A stretch of DNA of 64,000 nt from contig JAEZUE010000037.1 in assembly GCA_023443455.1 (NCBI GenBank), forward strand, positions 1 to 64,000. The letters are read 5' to 3'. The position numbers and the translations under genes are program-made. Source of the stretch: Verrucomicrobiota bacterium (GTDB taxonomy: Bacteria; Verrucomicrobiota; Verrucomicrobiia; Opitutales; Opitutaceae). Under the pieces are notes generated by a model. The model was not told the DNA's origin. It was given only the letters and a program-made list of their open reading frames with translations, and did no database searches. Positions 51,594-61,162 of this stretch are shown here, one piece after another. Numbering within the stretch: the stretch's first letter is position 1; each line of letters starts with the position of its first letter.

Positions 51594-52409
51594 ATGGCCA
51601 TGCGTTTTTGCATCCTCGGTTCCGGCAGCAGCGGCAACGCCGCGTTCCTGCAGACCGGCGAAACGCGCATCCTCATCGACGCCGGATTTTCCGCCCGGCG
51701 CCTCGACCAGATGCTCGGCGCCATCGGCGAATCGCTCGACCGCCTCGACGCGATCTTCCTCACCCACGAACACGGCGACCACACCGCCGGGCTGACCGGC
51801 CTGAAGCGCCTGCCATCGTTGAAGGTCTTCGCCAACAATCCGACGGCCGGCGCCCTCACGCGCACCTTGAAGCACCCGGTCGCCTGGCAGGTCTTCGAGA
51901 CCGGTTCCCGCTTCCGCTTCCGCGACATCACCATCGACACCTTTCCCGTGCCCCACGACGCCGCCGAACCCGTCGGTTTCGTCTTCGACTGGGGCCACGG
52001 CGACCTGCTCTCGCCGCGCCACCGCATCGGCTGGCTCACCGACCTGGGCCACCTGCCACAACAGGTCCGCGAGCGCGTGCGCGGCGTCGACCTGCTTGTG
52101 CTCGAAGCAAACTACGACCACGCCCTGCTTCAGGCCGACACGAAACGGCCCTGGTCGCTCAAACAGCGCATCTCGGGCCGCCACGGGCACCTCTCCAACC
52201 AGGAAGCCTGCGCCTTTCTGGCCGATTGCCATGGCGAGCAACCCGGACTGCGCGAAGTCTTCCTCGCCCACCTCAGCCGCGACTGCAACAGCGTCGACGC
52301 CGTGCAACGCGAGTTCGCCACGCTGCACTTCCCCACCGGCGACACGGCCCGTTTCCGGGTCACTCCGATCGCCCCCGGCGAGAGCTCCTCGGTGCTGGAA
52401 TGGTCCTGA
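51594..52409 (+). CDS. Metallo-beta-lactamase-fold hydrolase (YycJ/WalJ-like)
   Basis: A 271-residue MBL-fold protein. The N-terminus MRFCILGSGSSGNAAFLQTG and the metal motif THEHGDHTAGL identify the YycJ/WalJ group, which acts as a 5'-3' exonuclease in mismatch repair in some Gram-positive bacteria. Further ligands are in PHDAAEPVGF, LEANYDH and HLSRDCNS. ATG 51594 or the next Met at 51600 could be used. It lies 150 bp upstream of pyk and may share its transcript. Confidence 0.9.
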   Translation: MAMRFCILGSGSSGNAAFLQTGETRILIDAGFSARRLDQMLGAIGESLDRLDAIFLTHEHGDHTAGLTGLKRLPSLKVFANNPTAGALTRTLKHPVAWQVFETGSRFRFRDITIDTFPVPHDAAEPVGFVFDWGHGDLLSPRHRIGWLTDLGHLPQQVRERVRGVDLLVLEANYDHALLQADTKRPWSLKQRISGRHGHLSNQEACAFLADCHGEQPGLREVFLAHLSRDCNSVDAVQREFATLHFPTGDTARFRVTPIAPGESSSVLEWS

Positions 52410-52560
52410 ACGCGGGGCCGCCCGCCGCAGGCACGGCGATTTGCCCGTCCCACGTTTTCCGGCACTTTGTGTGCTTCAATCCGCCCGCCGTCCCGCCGAG
52501 CGAAAAGGCATTTTCCGTCCTTGGCCTCCCGGGGCTTCTGTCTCTCACTCACCGCCCTTC

Positions 52561-53991
52561 ATGAACCGTCCTCAGTTCCGTCGAACCAAAATCATCGCCA
52601 CTCTCGGGCCCGCCACCGAGGGGGAAGAGGCCCTGGAGCAGATCATTCGCGCCGGGGCCGATGTGGTCCGCCTCAACATGGCCCACGCCAAGCACGACTG
52701 GGTGCGCACCGTGGTCCGCCGTATCCGCGCCGTGAGCGCGAAGGTCGGCAAGGAGGTCGCCATCATGATGGACATCAAGGGACCGGAAATCCGCACCGGC
52801 GATGTCGCCGCCCCGTTCGAGTTGGCCGAGGGCGAGATCTTCGACTTCATCGTTCTGCCCCATGGCGACCGCACCGAAAAGGAGGTGCGCAGCGTCTCGG
52901 TCAACTATGCCGACATCGTCAAGGACGTCGCCGTCGGCGACACGGTGCTGGTCGACAGCGGCCTGATCCGCCTCGAAGTCCTCGAGCGCGACGACCGCCG
53001 CCTGCGCTGCCGCGTGCTCGTGCCCGGGCCGCTGGGCAGCCGCCGCCACATCAACCTGCCCGGAGTGCGCGTCAACCTGCCCTCGTTCACCGAGAAGGAC
53101 AAGGCCGACACGCTCGTGGGCATCGAGGAGGGCATCGACTATGTGGCACTTTCCTTCGTCCGCGAGGGGCGCGACATCGACCTGCTCGCCGAGTTTCTCC
53201 GGGAGCACCGCTCCCCGGCGCGCATCATCGCCAAGATCGAGGACCAGCAGGCGATCGCCAATCTCGACGAGATCGTGCGCGCCAGCCACGGACTGATGGT
53301 CGCCCGCGGCGACCTCGGCATCGAATGCCCGTTCGAGGATCTCCCGATCCTCCAGCGCCGCGCGGTGCAATCCTGCCTCGCCCACGGGCGGCCCGTGATC
53401 ATCGCCACCCACATGTTGGAGACGATGATCGAGAATCCGATCCCCACCCGCGCCGAGATCACCGACATCGCCAACGCCGTCTTCGAGGAGGCCGACTGCA
53501 TCATGCTCTCCGGCGAGACCACCGTGGGCAAATACCCGGTGGAGTGCGTCGAGGTGTTCGACAAGGTCGCCCGCCGCATGGAAGGCATGCCCGGCGCCGG
53601 CTTCGCCTCCGCCCTCTCGCTCGCCTCCGACAAGCTCAAGGTGCTGCGCAGCGCGGTCGTGATGGCCGACCAACTGCCCGCCAAGGGCATCGTCGTGTTC
53701 ACCCGTCAAGGCTTCATGGCGCAGGGACTCGCCGCCCTCCGCCCGCGCCACTCGCCGATCTTCGCGATCACCAACAGCATCGAAACCCAGCGCCAGCTCG
53801 CGCTGCTGCGCAGCGTCGACGCGATGTACCTGCCCTTCTCCTCGCAACCCGAGGAGACCGTGCTCAACACGCTCAAGCTGCTCAAGGAATCGGGCCGCGC
53901 CGTCCCCGGCGACAAGTTCGTCATCGTCTCCGACATCCTCGCGAGCAACAACCAGCTGGTCGACAGCATCCAGCTGCGCACCGTCGCCTGA
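52561..53991 (+). CDS. pyk: Pyruvate kinase
   Basis: A 476-residue enzyme making pyruvate and ATP from phosphoenolpyruvate. It opens TKIIATLGPATEGEEALEQI, carries MMDIKGPEIRTG, the active-site block IIAKIEDQQAIANLDEIV and ARGDLGIECP, and PVIIATHMLETMI in place of the usual ATQMLESM. The common NFSHG near residue 40 is NMAHAK here. A C-terminal allosteric domain is present. The ATG at 52561 is 8 codons before the first strand. Upstream frame extension is not coding. Confidence 0.95.
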   Translation: MNRPQFRRTKIIATLGPATEGEEALEQIIRAGADVVRLNMAHAKHDWVRTVVRRIRAVSAKVGKEVAIMMDIKGPEIRTGDVAAPFELAEGEIFDFIVLPHGDRTEKEVRSVSVNYADIVKDVAVGDTVLVDSGLIRLEVLERDDRRLRCRVLVPGPLGSRRHINLPGVRVNLPSFTEKDKADTLVGIEEGIDYVALSFVREGRDIDLLAEFLREHRSPARIIAKIEDQQAIANLDEIVRASHGLMVARGDLGIECPFEDLPILQRRAVQSCLAHGRPVIIATHMLETMIENPIPTRAEITDIANAVFEEADCIMLSGETTVGKYPVECVEVFDKVARRMEGMPGAGFASALSLASDKLKVLRSAVVMADQLPAKGIVVFTRQGFMAQGLAALRPRHSPIFAITNSIETQRQLALLRSVDAMYLPFSSQPEETVLNTLKLLKESGRAVPGDKFVIVSDILASNNQLVDSIQLRTVA

Positions 53992-54036
53992 TTCGCTGGG
54001 GCGGCCGGCGGTCTCGCACCGCCGCCGCCGGAGCCT

Positions 54037-55854
54037 CTACGGCGACTTGTCGTCCTTCGGATCGAGGATCCGCTGGGCGCGCTCGAGGGCGTTCGTGATC
54101 TCGGTGCGCGCAGCCTCGATACGCTGTTTCTCGTTCGTGATCCGTTGCTGCCGCTCCTCCGCACCGGCGAGCTCGCCGGAGGGCGGCAGCCCGAGGATCG
54201 CCCGCGCCCGCTCCAGCGCCGCGGCGATGTGCGGGCACACGTTTTCCCGGCCCACCTCGTCGATGAACCCCGCGTTCTCCATGACCGCCAGCGGCTGGGT
54301 GTGCGGCGCGCTCAGCACGAGCCGTTTGCCCTTCGCGCGGAGCTTGTGGTGGAGATCCTGCAGGGCCTGCAGACCGGTCGCGTCGATCGCGAGCACCTTG
54401 CGCATCCGGATTATGAGCACATCGGGCTCCATCTTCGCCCGCTTCAGCTCGTCGTCGAGCTTGTCGACGACGCCGAAGAAGAACGCGCCGAACACCCGGA
54501 ACACGAGCACCCCCTTCGGGATCTCGCGGCCCACGAGCGAATGGTGGGAGCCCTCAGTCTCGTTGGTCTCGTCGACCGCGGTGATCTTCGAGTTCTCCGC
54601 GATGCGCTTGAGCATCAGCAGGCACGCGAGCACCACGCCCACCTCGACGGCGAGGGTCAGGTTCGTGAGCACCGTCAGCGCGAGCGTGGCGAGAAAGACC
54701 GAGCTGTCGCTCAACGGCCAGCGATGGAGCCGGAGGAACTGTTTCCACGACACCATCCGGTACGCCGCCACGACCAGCACCGCGCTGAGCGTCGCCAACG
54801 GCACATGACGCAGCAGCGGCGCCGCCGCCACCATCGTCAGAAGCAGCAACGCCGAGTGTGCGATGCCGGCCAGCGGCGTGCGGGCGCCGGAGCGCACATT
54901 GACCACCGAGCGCGCCACCGCGCCGGTGGCGGGAATGCAGTTGAACAGCGGGCCGACGATGTTCGCCACGCCCTGCGCCACGAGTTCCTGGTTCGAATCG
55001 TGGCGATCGTCGAGCACGCCGTCGGTCACCACCGCGCAGAGCAACGCCTGCATCGCGACGAGCATCGCGATCGTGAAGGCCGGCTGCAGCAGCCCGTCGA
55101 GCTGCGTCCACTCGACCGTCGGGAACGCGAACGGCGGCATGCCGCCGGAAAAATCGGGGAACTGGCTGCCGATCGTCGCCACGCCCCAATGCTCCGGTGC
55201 CCCGGCCAGCACGGCCAGCAACGTCATCACCACCAGCCCGACCATCGATCCGGGCACGAAGCGCGCGAAACGTTTCGGCCAGAGCCCGATGAGCGCCACC
55301 GACGCCACGCCCAGCACGCAGCTCGGCCAGTGGATCGCGCCAAGCGACTGGAACAGCAGGAAGAGCTTCCCGACGAAGCCTACCGGCATCGTCGCCTCGA
55401 GCCCAAAGAAGTATTTGATCTGCGAACTCAGGATCAGGATCGCGATGCCCTTCGTGAACGCGCGTGAGACCGGATACGGAATGAAGCGGATGATCGCCCC
55501 CAGCCGGGCGAGCCCCATCACCACCAGCATCGCCCCCGCCAGCATCGTGCACACGAGCAGCCCGCCCGGGCCGTACGCGCCGAGCACGCTGTAGGTGATG
55601 ATCACGAACGCGCCCGTCGGGCCGCCGATCTGCACCCGCGAGCCGCCGAGCGCCGCGATGAGCGCGCCGCCGATGATCGCCGTGTAGAGACCGCGTTCCG
55701 GACTCACGCCCGACGCGATGGCGAAGGCCATCGAGAGAGGCAGCGCCACCGTGGCGACATTGAGCCCCGCCAGCAGGTCGCGGATCGCCTGGTCCTTGTT
55801 CAAGCCGCGAAAGCGGCCGAGGAGCGCCTCGCGCGCCCAGCTTCTGAAATCCAT
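54037..55854 (-). CDS. SulP-family anion transporter with STAS domain
   Basis: A 605-residue SLC26/SulP transporter for sulphate, bicarbonate or another anion. About 12-14 membrane helices occupy residues 25-435, with the family block LPLSMAFAIASGVSPERGLY and IGGPTGAFVII. The cytoplasmic STAS domain follows at about 450-560 (IRMRKVLAIDATGLQALQDL). A charged helical tail of about 45 residues (RQQRITNEKQRIEAARTEIT) is longer than usual. The start at 55854 precedes the normal N-terminus DFRSWAREALLG. It is convergent with pyk. Confidence 0.92.
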   Translation of the reverse strand: MDFRSWAREALLGRFRGLNKDQAIRDLLAGLNVATVALPLSMAFAIASGVSPERGLYTAIIGGALIAALGGSRVQIGGPTGAFVIITYSVLGAYGPGGLLVCTMLAGAMLVVMGLARLGAIIRFIPYPVSRAFTKGIAILILSSQIKYFFGLEATMPVGFVGKLFLLFQSLGAIHWPSCVLGVASVALIGLWPKRFARFVPGSMVGLVVMTLLAVLAGAPEHWGVATIGSQFPDFSGGMPPFAFPTVEWTQLDGLLQPAFTIAMLVAMQALLCAVVTDGVLDDRHDSNQELVAQGVANIVGPLFNCIPATGAVARSVVNVRSGARTPLAGIAHSALLLLTMVAAAPLLRHVPLATLSAVLVVAAYRMVSWKQFLRLHRWPLSDSSVFLATLALTVLTNLTLAVEVGVVLACLLMLKRIAENSKITAVDETNETEGSHHSLVGREIPKGVLVFRVFGAFFFGVVDKLDDELKRAKMEPDVLIIRMRKVLAIDATGLQALQDLHHKLRAKGKRLVLSAPHTQPLAVMENAGFIDEVGRENVCPHIAAALERARAILGLPPSGELAGAEERQQRITNEKQRIEAARTEITNALERAQRILDPKDDKSP

Positions 55855-56082
55855 GATCCGACTACCGTCCCCGGCGGTCACCCGGCAGGCCACCGCCGAC
55901 GTTGCGGCGGCCGACCACGGCCGGCGCGAGGCCGGTCAGGTGCGAAGGGAAGGGATGTCTGCGCGATGCGCGTTTCATGCCGTGGATGCGTTTACGAGCG
56001 GCCGAGCCAAGACCTTTCGCCGGCAAAGGGCGAGCAACTTTCCGGTAGTTGCTCACGCTGGATGCGCGCGCCGGGGGCCGGT

Positions 56083-56343
56083 TCAGTACGTGGGCCGGGT
56101 GAGCCGCTCCAGCTCCGCCAGATAGGCCAGGGCCTCGTCGCGACTGCCACCGCACATCATCGGTTCCGGCGGCAACGAGCGGCAGACCTCCGGACGCCCG
56201 GGATTCCCTAAAAGCCGGCACCGCAAATCGCCGTCGAGATGCACGCAGGGAATGCCCGCCGGCTTGCCGAAAGGCATGCCCGGCAGCGGGGAGGAAATCG
56301 AAGGGGCGATGCAGCACGCCCCACAACCGCTTCGGCAATCCAT
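56083..56343 (-). CDS. YkgJ-family cysteine-cluster protein
   Basis: An 86-residue protein with a metal-binding cysteine set: CRSGCGACCIAPSIS at the start, then IPCVHLD, CRLLGNPGRPEVCRSL and MMCGG. This C-x3-C-x2-CC...C pattern defines the YkgJ/YcgN-type zinc or iron-sulphur cluster family; function unknown. A longer frame to 56418 exists; 56343 puts the cluster at the N-terminus as in homologues. It ends 229 bp short of the SulP gene, and the ndk terminator lies about 70 bp upstream. Confidence 0.8.
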   Translation of the reverse strand: MDCRSGCGACCIAPSISSPLPGMPFGKPAGIPCVHLDGDLRCRLLGNPGRPEVCRSLPPEPMMCGGSRDEALAYLAELERLTRPTY

Positions 56344-56410
56344 CCGCCCATCCTCCGTCCGCCCGCCCCCACCGCAAGTCCGAGCAACGGGGCAAACGCA
56401 ACGAGGACGC

Positions 56411-56449
56411 AAAAACAAGACCGCCGGCTCGCGAAAGCCGGCGGTCTTG
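56411..56449 (-). terminator. Rho-independent terminator of ndk
   Basis: A 14-bp perfect stem (CAAGACCGCCGGCT / AGCCGGCGGTCTTG) with a 6-base loop is followed on the minus strand by TTTTTGCG. It starts 25 bases past the ndk stop. Confidence 0.93.
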
Positions 56450-56473
56450 CGTCAACAGGTGCTGTCGGACGCT

Positions 56474-56890
56474 TCAGCCATACAATTCCTCGGGCCCGAA
56501 GAAACGGGCGAGTTCGGCCTGGGCCGACTCGGGACCATCCGAGGCGTGCGCGACATTGATCGAGTTGTCCGTGCCGAAATCGCCGCGGATCGTGCCCTTC
56601 GGCGCCTTGCGGGAATCGGTCGGGCCGAGCAGTTCGCGGACCCGTGCGATCACGTTCTCGCCGGCAAGCGCCAGGACTAGGACCGGCGCCGACGACATGA
56701 ACGCGTCGAGCCGGGGGAAGAACGGCTGATCGACAACATGGGCGTAGTGCTGGCGGAGGAGCTCCGGGCTGAGCTGCATCAATTTGCAGCCCACGAGGGC
56801 GAATCCTTCCGCCTCAAAACGTCCGATGACCGCGCCGACGAATTTCTGCGTCATGCAGTCTGGTTTCAGGATGATGAGGGTCTTTTCCAT
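56474..56890 (-). CDS. ndk: Nucleoside diphosphate kinase
   Basis: A 138-residue enzyme that balances nucleoside triphosphates by phosphate transfer through a histidine. It opens EKTLIILKPDCM and carries the catalytic histidine in NVAHASDGPE (the family consensus is N-x-x-H-x-SD) with TIRGDFG just before. The length is standard. It lies between two strong terminators, so it is monocistronic. No Shine-Dalgarno sequence precedes the ATG. Confidence 0.96.
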   Translation of the reverse strand: MEKTLIILKPDCMTQKFVGAVIGRFEAEGFALVGCKLMQLSPELLRQHYAHVVDQPFFPRLDAFMSSAPVLVLALAGENVIARVRELLGPTDSRKAPKGTIRGDFGTDNSINVAHASDGPESAQAELARFFGPEELYG

Positions 56891-56922
56891 AAGACCCGCG
56901 GCAGCTTGATGTATCCACGGAC

Positions 56923-56997
56923 AAAAAAAAGCCTAGATTTTGGGCCCCCGCGGGTAAACCCAGCCATGAGAACCCCGAGGGAAGCCCAAAATCTAGG
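56923..56997 (-). terminator. Long-stem terminator downstream of the photolyase-epimerase operon
   Basis: CCTAGATTTTGGGC (56932-56945) is perfectly repeated inverted at 56984-56997, enclosing a 38-base GC-rich part that can itself pair (CCCTCGGGG / CCCGCGGGG). On the minus strand the right end is followed by eight T residues. It closes transcription before ndk. Confidence 0.75.
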
Positions 56998-57145
56998 AAA
57001 GTCGTTTGGCCGCCGCCTGTTGTATCATTCGGTCGAAACCCGAATCTGCTGAACCGGAAACGTAACAGATATCTGCGAACAATAGAATCCGCGTATCTAC
57101 CCAGCCAATCGGGGCGTAGCCCCTATTCCGGCCCGGAGAAACACC

Positions 57146-58072
57146 CTAGGTTCTCGCTTTCGCCCCGTACGCACGCCCCCCGGCGGCCAGGACCGCGGCC
57201 AGGGCGCCACCCACATCCCGGGCCGCAAAGAGGTGGCCGGTCTCCAAGAGGCGTTTGGGCACCACACGTTGGCTCGCAAGCACCGTCTCCCGCGCCATCG
57301 CCCCGAAAACGGCCCGCAAGGCCCATGCCGGCGTCGGCACCACCGCGGGTCGCCCCAGGCAACGGCCCAACGCTCCGGCGAAGTCGCGGCTGCGCACCGA
57401 GCGGAGTTCCACGGCGTTCACCGGACCGGCCAGTCGCTCGTCGGCCAAAACATGGTCGACCACCCGGCACAGCTCGTCCGAGCCGATCCAGCTCAACCAT
57501 GCGGTCCCGTCGCCGATCGGCCCGCCCAATCCAGCGCGAAAGACCGGCAACAATCGGCCCAGAGCCCCGCCCCGCCCATCCAGCACAACCCCCAACCGCA
57601 GGCAGACGACCCGCAGCGAAGCGCCAACCCGCATCGCCTGCGCCTCCCACTCGCCACAGACCTCCGCGAGAAAGCCCGGCCCCCGGGGGCAATCCTCGTC
57701 CACCGCCACCTCTCCGGTGTCACCGTAGAAGCCGACCGCCGAGGCGTTGATCCACGTGCGTGCGCCCAGTCGGCCGGCCGCGATCGCGTTCGCCAGGGCG
57801 GCCGTCGTCAAGAGGCGGCTCGAGCGTATTCGCTCCTTGCGGGCAGCCGTCCAACGCCCGGCCGCGATGTTTTCGCCCGCGAGATTCACGATGGCGTCGA
57901 ACTCCCCCGCCACCGCCGCGGGCCCGGCGTCGCGCCCGGGCTGCCATTCGATCTCCCGCTCCGTCCGCGGCGGTCGGCGCACCAGGCAGCGGACATCGTA
58001 TCCGGCCTGCGCCCACCACCGCTGGAGCACGCCGCCCACCAGGCCGGAACCTCCCGCAAGCAGCAATTTCAT
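57146..58072 (-). CDS. TIGR01777-type epimerase (NAD-dependent, YfcH-like)
   Basis: A 308-residue short-chain-dehydrogenase-like protein. The N-terminal nucleotide loop is LLAGGSGLVGG (G-x-x-G-x-x-G). Further family marks are DAIVNLAGENIAAGRW, RTWINASAVGFYGDTGE and a C-terminal DUF1731-like part (VPTPAWALRAVFG ... VVPKRLLETG). Substrate unknown. The 4-base ATGA overlap with the photolyase gene shows co-translation, an association seen widely in bacteria. The operon ends at a long hairpin with a T-run. Confidence 0.9.
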   Translation of the reverse strand: MKLLLAGGSGLVGGVLQRWWAQAGYDVRCLVRRPPRTEREIEWQPGRDAGPAAVAGEFDAIVNLAGENIAAGRWTAARKERIRSSRLLTTAALANAIAAGRLGARTWINASAVGFYGDTGEVAVDEDCPRGPGFLAEVCGEWEAQAMRVGASLRVVCLRLGVVLDGRGGALGRLLPVFRAGLGGPIGDGTAWLSWIGSDELCRVVDHVLADERLAGPVNAVELRSVRSRDFAGALGRCLGRPAVVPTPAWALRAVFGAMARETVLASQRVVPKRLLETGHLFAARDVGGALAAVLAAGGRAYGAKART

Positions 58073-59550
58073 GGCGACACCTCGTCCTTTCCCGCCGCCC
58101 CGGTTGCCGCCTTCCAGTCGGCGAACGCCCGCAACGCCCGCTCGCGCCCGGCCTTCGGTTCCACGACCGGCCGCGGGTACTCGCGGCCGAGCCGCACCCC
58201 CGCCTCGGCGAGCACCGGCGGCGCCGCCTCCCAGGGCCGGTGAATCCAGCGATCCGACACGCGGGCCAGCTCGGGCACCCAGCGCCGCACGTAGTCGCCG
58301 CCGGGGTCGAACTTCTCGCCCTGTAGCACGGGGTTGAACACGCGGAAGTACGGTGCGGCGTCGGCGCCGCAGCCCGCGCTCCACTGCCAGCCGAGCGTGT
58401 TGTTGGCCACGTCGGCGTCGACCAGGGTCTCGCGAAACCACGCCGCCCCGTCGGTCCAAGGTTGCAGCAGGTGCTTCACGAAATAGGACGCCACGATCAT
58501 CCGCACCCGGTTGTGCATCCAGCCCGTCCGCCAAAGCTGGCGCATGCCGGCATCGACGATCGGTATCCCGGTGCGCCCCGTCCGCCAAGCGACCTGGCTC
58601 GCTTCGTCGGGCTCCCAAGGAAAGACCGCGTGCTGAGCCCGCAACGGCTCGGCGGGAGTCGCCGGGAAATGCCACAGCAGATGGTGGGCGAATTCCCGCC
58701 AACCGAGTTCGTCGAGAAACACCTGCGCCCCGCGGCTCCGCGGCATCACCCCCGACTCCGCCGACGCCGCCTCGACGGCCGCCCAGACTTGGCGGGCCGT
58801 CAATTCGCCGAAATGCAGCGCGGCGGACAAACGCGAGGTGCCCGCCCGCGCCGGGAAGTCCCGTTCGCGATCGTAGGCATCCACACTCGCGCGAAGAAAG
58901 GCGTCGAGCCGGCGCCGGGCGTTGCCTTCGCCCGGTTCACCACCCTCGGCGAACTCGTCCGCCCAGCCGAGCGACGTCCGCAAGCGCAACTCCTCCAAAG
59001 CAACTCCCGCCGGCCGGCGCCCCACGCCGTGCAGCTGCGCCGGACACGCCCCGACCGGCCGCGCGACGTCCATCGTCCGGCAGCAGCGCCAAAACGGCGT
59101 GAACACTTGGAACGGCCCGCCGGAGCGCGTCCGCACCTGCTCCGGCGCGAACAACCACTGCCCGGCCCCTTCGAAGACCGCGATGCCCCGGCTCGCAAAT
59201 TCGCTCCGCAACACGTCCTCGTTCGCGCGGGACTGCGGCGCGCATTCCCGATTCCAACCGACCCAGCCCGCCCCGGTCTCCGCGGCCAACTCGAGCAAGC
59301 TCGCCACCGCGGGACCGCGCCTCAGCAGGAGGCGTGCGCCCCGCTGCGCGAGCGCCGCTTCCAGCGCCGCCAACGAGCCGTGCAGCCACCAGCGGTTCGC
59401 CGCGCCGGAGCTCGTTTCCCGCCCCGTGCCGGCATCGTGGATGAAGACCGGCAACACCGGCCGCCCGGTGTGCACCGCCGCCTGCAACGCGTCATTGTCC
59501 TCCAATCGCAAATCGTGGCGAAACCAGACGAGAGCGGGACCATTGGGCAT
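58069..59550 (-). CDS. phrB: Deoxyribodipyrimidine photolyase
   Basis: A 493-residue class I cryptochrome/photolyase-family protein that uses blue light and FADH to split pyrimidine dimers. The N-terminal antenna domain starts LVWFRHDLRLEDNDAL. The FAD-binding part has TSRLSAALHFGELTARQVW, GIPIVDAGMRQLWRTGWMHN then RMIVASYFVKHLL, and NNTLGWQWSAGCGADAAPYF then RVFNP. All flavin-site motifs are kept, so a repair enzyme is more likely than a cryptochrome. It is co-translated with the downstream epimerase. Confidence 0.95.
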   Translation of the reverse strand: MPNGPALVWFRHDLRLEDNDALQAAVHTGRPVLPVFIHDAGTGRETSSGAANRWWLHGSLAALEAALAQRGARLLLRRGPAVASLLELAAETGAGWVGWNRECAPQSRANEDVLRSEFASRGIAVFEGAGQWLFAPEQVRTRSGGPFQVFTPFWRCCRTMDVARPVGACPAQLHGVGRRPAGVALEELRLRTSLGWADEFAEGGEPGEGNARRRLDAFLRASVDAYDRERDFPARAGTSRLSAALHFGELTARQVWAAVEAASAESGVMPRSRGAQVFLDELGWREFAHHLLWHFPATPAEPLRAQHAVFPWEPDEASQVAWRTGRTGIPIVDAGMRQLWRTGWMHNRVRMIVASYFVKHLLQPWTDGAAWFRETLVDADVANNTLGWQWSAGCGADAAPYFRVFNPVLQGEKFDPGGDYVRRWVPELARVSDRWIHRPWEAAPPVLAEAGVRLGREYPRPVVEPKAGRERALRAFADWKAATGAAGKDEVSP

Positions 59551-59713
59551 GGCCGGAGCGAAAGTCGCGAACCGGCGGAGTCAACTCGGCCGCACGTTCT
59601 CCGACGTTTCGGCCAACGAGTATCTTGCACCGTTGGCATGAGCCGTGCATCGTGCGCCACTTCCCTCCCGAAGACTCCGCTCGTCGCCCGCCGACGCCAG
59701 CTCGTACCCACCC

Positions 59714-61162
59714 ATGCAACACGGCTTTTCCCAGCACCTCAGCCAACGCCAGACCCAGCAGCTCGTGCTGGCTCCGCAACTGCGCCAGTCGCTGAAGATC
59801 CTGCAGGTGGCCGCCCTCGATCTGCGCGCCACCATCGCCGAGGAGCTGCAGAGCAATCCCGTGCTCGAGGAGCTGCCGATGGAGGGCGTGTCGCTGGAGA
59901 AAACCCAGTCGGAATCCGATATCGGCAACACCGACGACCAGCGCGAGGAGATGCACTTCGACCGCGAGTTCGAGGTGCTCGCCCGCATGGGCGAAGACTT
60001 CAACGACTCGTTCGTGCAGCACGGCGACACGGAAGCGTACACCACCGAGGACGCCGAGCGCCGGCAGCACTTCTTCGATTCGCTCGTCGGCGAGCCGTCG
60101 CTGCAGGAGCACCTGATGGAGCAGGCCGATCTCGCCGATTGCCCCGACGGTGTCCGCGATGCGATCCGTTACCTCGTCGGCAGCCTCGACGACCGCGGCT
60201 TTCTCACCTCGTCGGTCTCCGACATCGCGCTGATGGCGCGGCTCCCGCTCGACACCGTGCAGGAGGCCAAGAAGCTGCTCAACAGCTTCGACCCGACCGG
60301 CATCGGTGCGGTCGACCTGCCCGAGTGCCTGCTCATCCAGCTGCAGGCCAAGGGCCGGTCCGGCTCGATCGCCGCCCGGATCGTGCGCGACCACTTCGCA
60401 CTGCTCACCCGCCGGCGCATGCCCGACATCGCGCGCAAGATGGGCATCCCGATCGAGGAGATCCAGATCGCGCTCGGCGAGATCGGGCTGCTCGACCCCG
60501 CCCCGGGCCGCCGTTTCGCCGAGGACAACAACCGCATCGTCGTGCCCGACGTCACCGTCGAGAAGGTCGGCGACGAGTGGACGATCATCCTCAACGACGA
60601 CTACATCCCCCGGGTGCGCCTCAGCCGCGCCTACAAGGAGATCATCGCGAAAGGCAAACTCTCCGACCAGGACCGCGCCTACCTGCGCGAGAAGATGCGC
60701 GCCGGGAAGTTCCTCATCAACTCCATCGAGCAGCGCCAACGCACGATCGAGCGCATCACCCGCGAGATCCTCAACGTGCAGCTCGCCTTCTTCGAAGAGG
60801 GCCTCTCCAAGCTCCGGCCGCTCACGATGACCCAGATCGCGGATACGGTGGGCGTACACGAGACGACCGTCAGCCGCGCGATCGCCAACAAGTACATCCG
60901 CACGCCGCACGGCGTCTTCCCGCTCAAATTCTTCTTCACCTCCGGCTACGAGTCGCAGGACGGCGCCTCCATCTCCAACACCAGCGTGAAGGACATGATC
61001 AAGGCCCTGATCGAGGACGAGGATGTGGCCAAGCCGCGCAGCGACCAGGAACTGGTCGGCATGCTCACGGGGCGCGGCATCCCGATCGCCCGGCGCACCG
61101 TCGCCAAGTACCGCGACGAACTCGGCATCCTGCCGAGCAACCTGCGCCGACGCTACGACTGA
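59714..61162 (+). CDS. rpoN: RNA polymerase sigma-54 factor
   Basis: A 482-residue RpoN. The Gln-rich region I (SQRQTQQLVLAPQLRQSLKI) interacts with enhancer-binding activators, followed by an acidic region II, the core-binding region, a helix-turn-helix (MTQIADTVGVHETTVSRAIA) and the RpoN box ARRTVAKYRDELGI that recognises the -24 element. ATG 59714 puts region I at residue 2; an upstream ATG at 59645 adds 23 non-family residues. It is the factor expected to read the amt-glnK promoters in this window. Confidence 0.97.
   Translation: MQHGFSQHLSQRQTQQLVLAPQLRQSLKILQVAALDLRATIAEELQSNPVLEELPMEGVSLEKTQSESDIGNTDDQREEMHFDREFEVLARMGEDFNDSFVQHGDTEAYTTEDAERRQHFFDSLVGEPSLQEHLMEQADLADCPDGVRDAIRYLVGSLDDRGFLTSSVSDIALMARLPLDTVQEAKKLLNSFDPTGIGAVDLPECLLIQLQAKGRSGSIAARIVRDHFALLTRRRMPDIARKMGIPIEEIQIALGEIGLLDPAPGRRFAEDNNRIVVPDVTVEKVGDEWTIILNDDYIPRVRLSRAYKEIIAKGKLSDQDRAYLREKMRAGKFLINSIEQRQRTIERITREILNVQLAFFEEGLSKLRPLTMTQIADTVGVHETTVSRAIANKYIRTPHGVFPLKFFFTSGYESQDGASISNTSVKDMIKALIEDEDVAKPRSDQELVGMLTGRGIPIARRTVAKYRDELGILPSNLRRRYD

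Noticed and set aside
56738..57052. Plus-strand frame across the ndk start and the long hairpin
   Set aside because: It is antisense to ndk in its first half and crosses a terminator; no ribosome-site or domain evidence.
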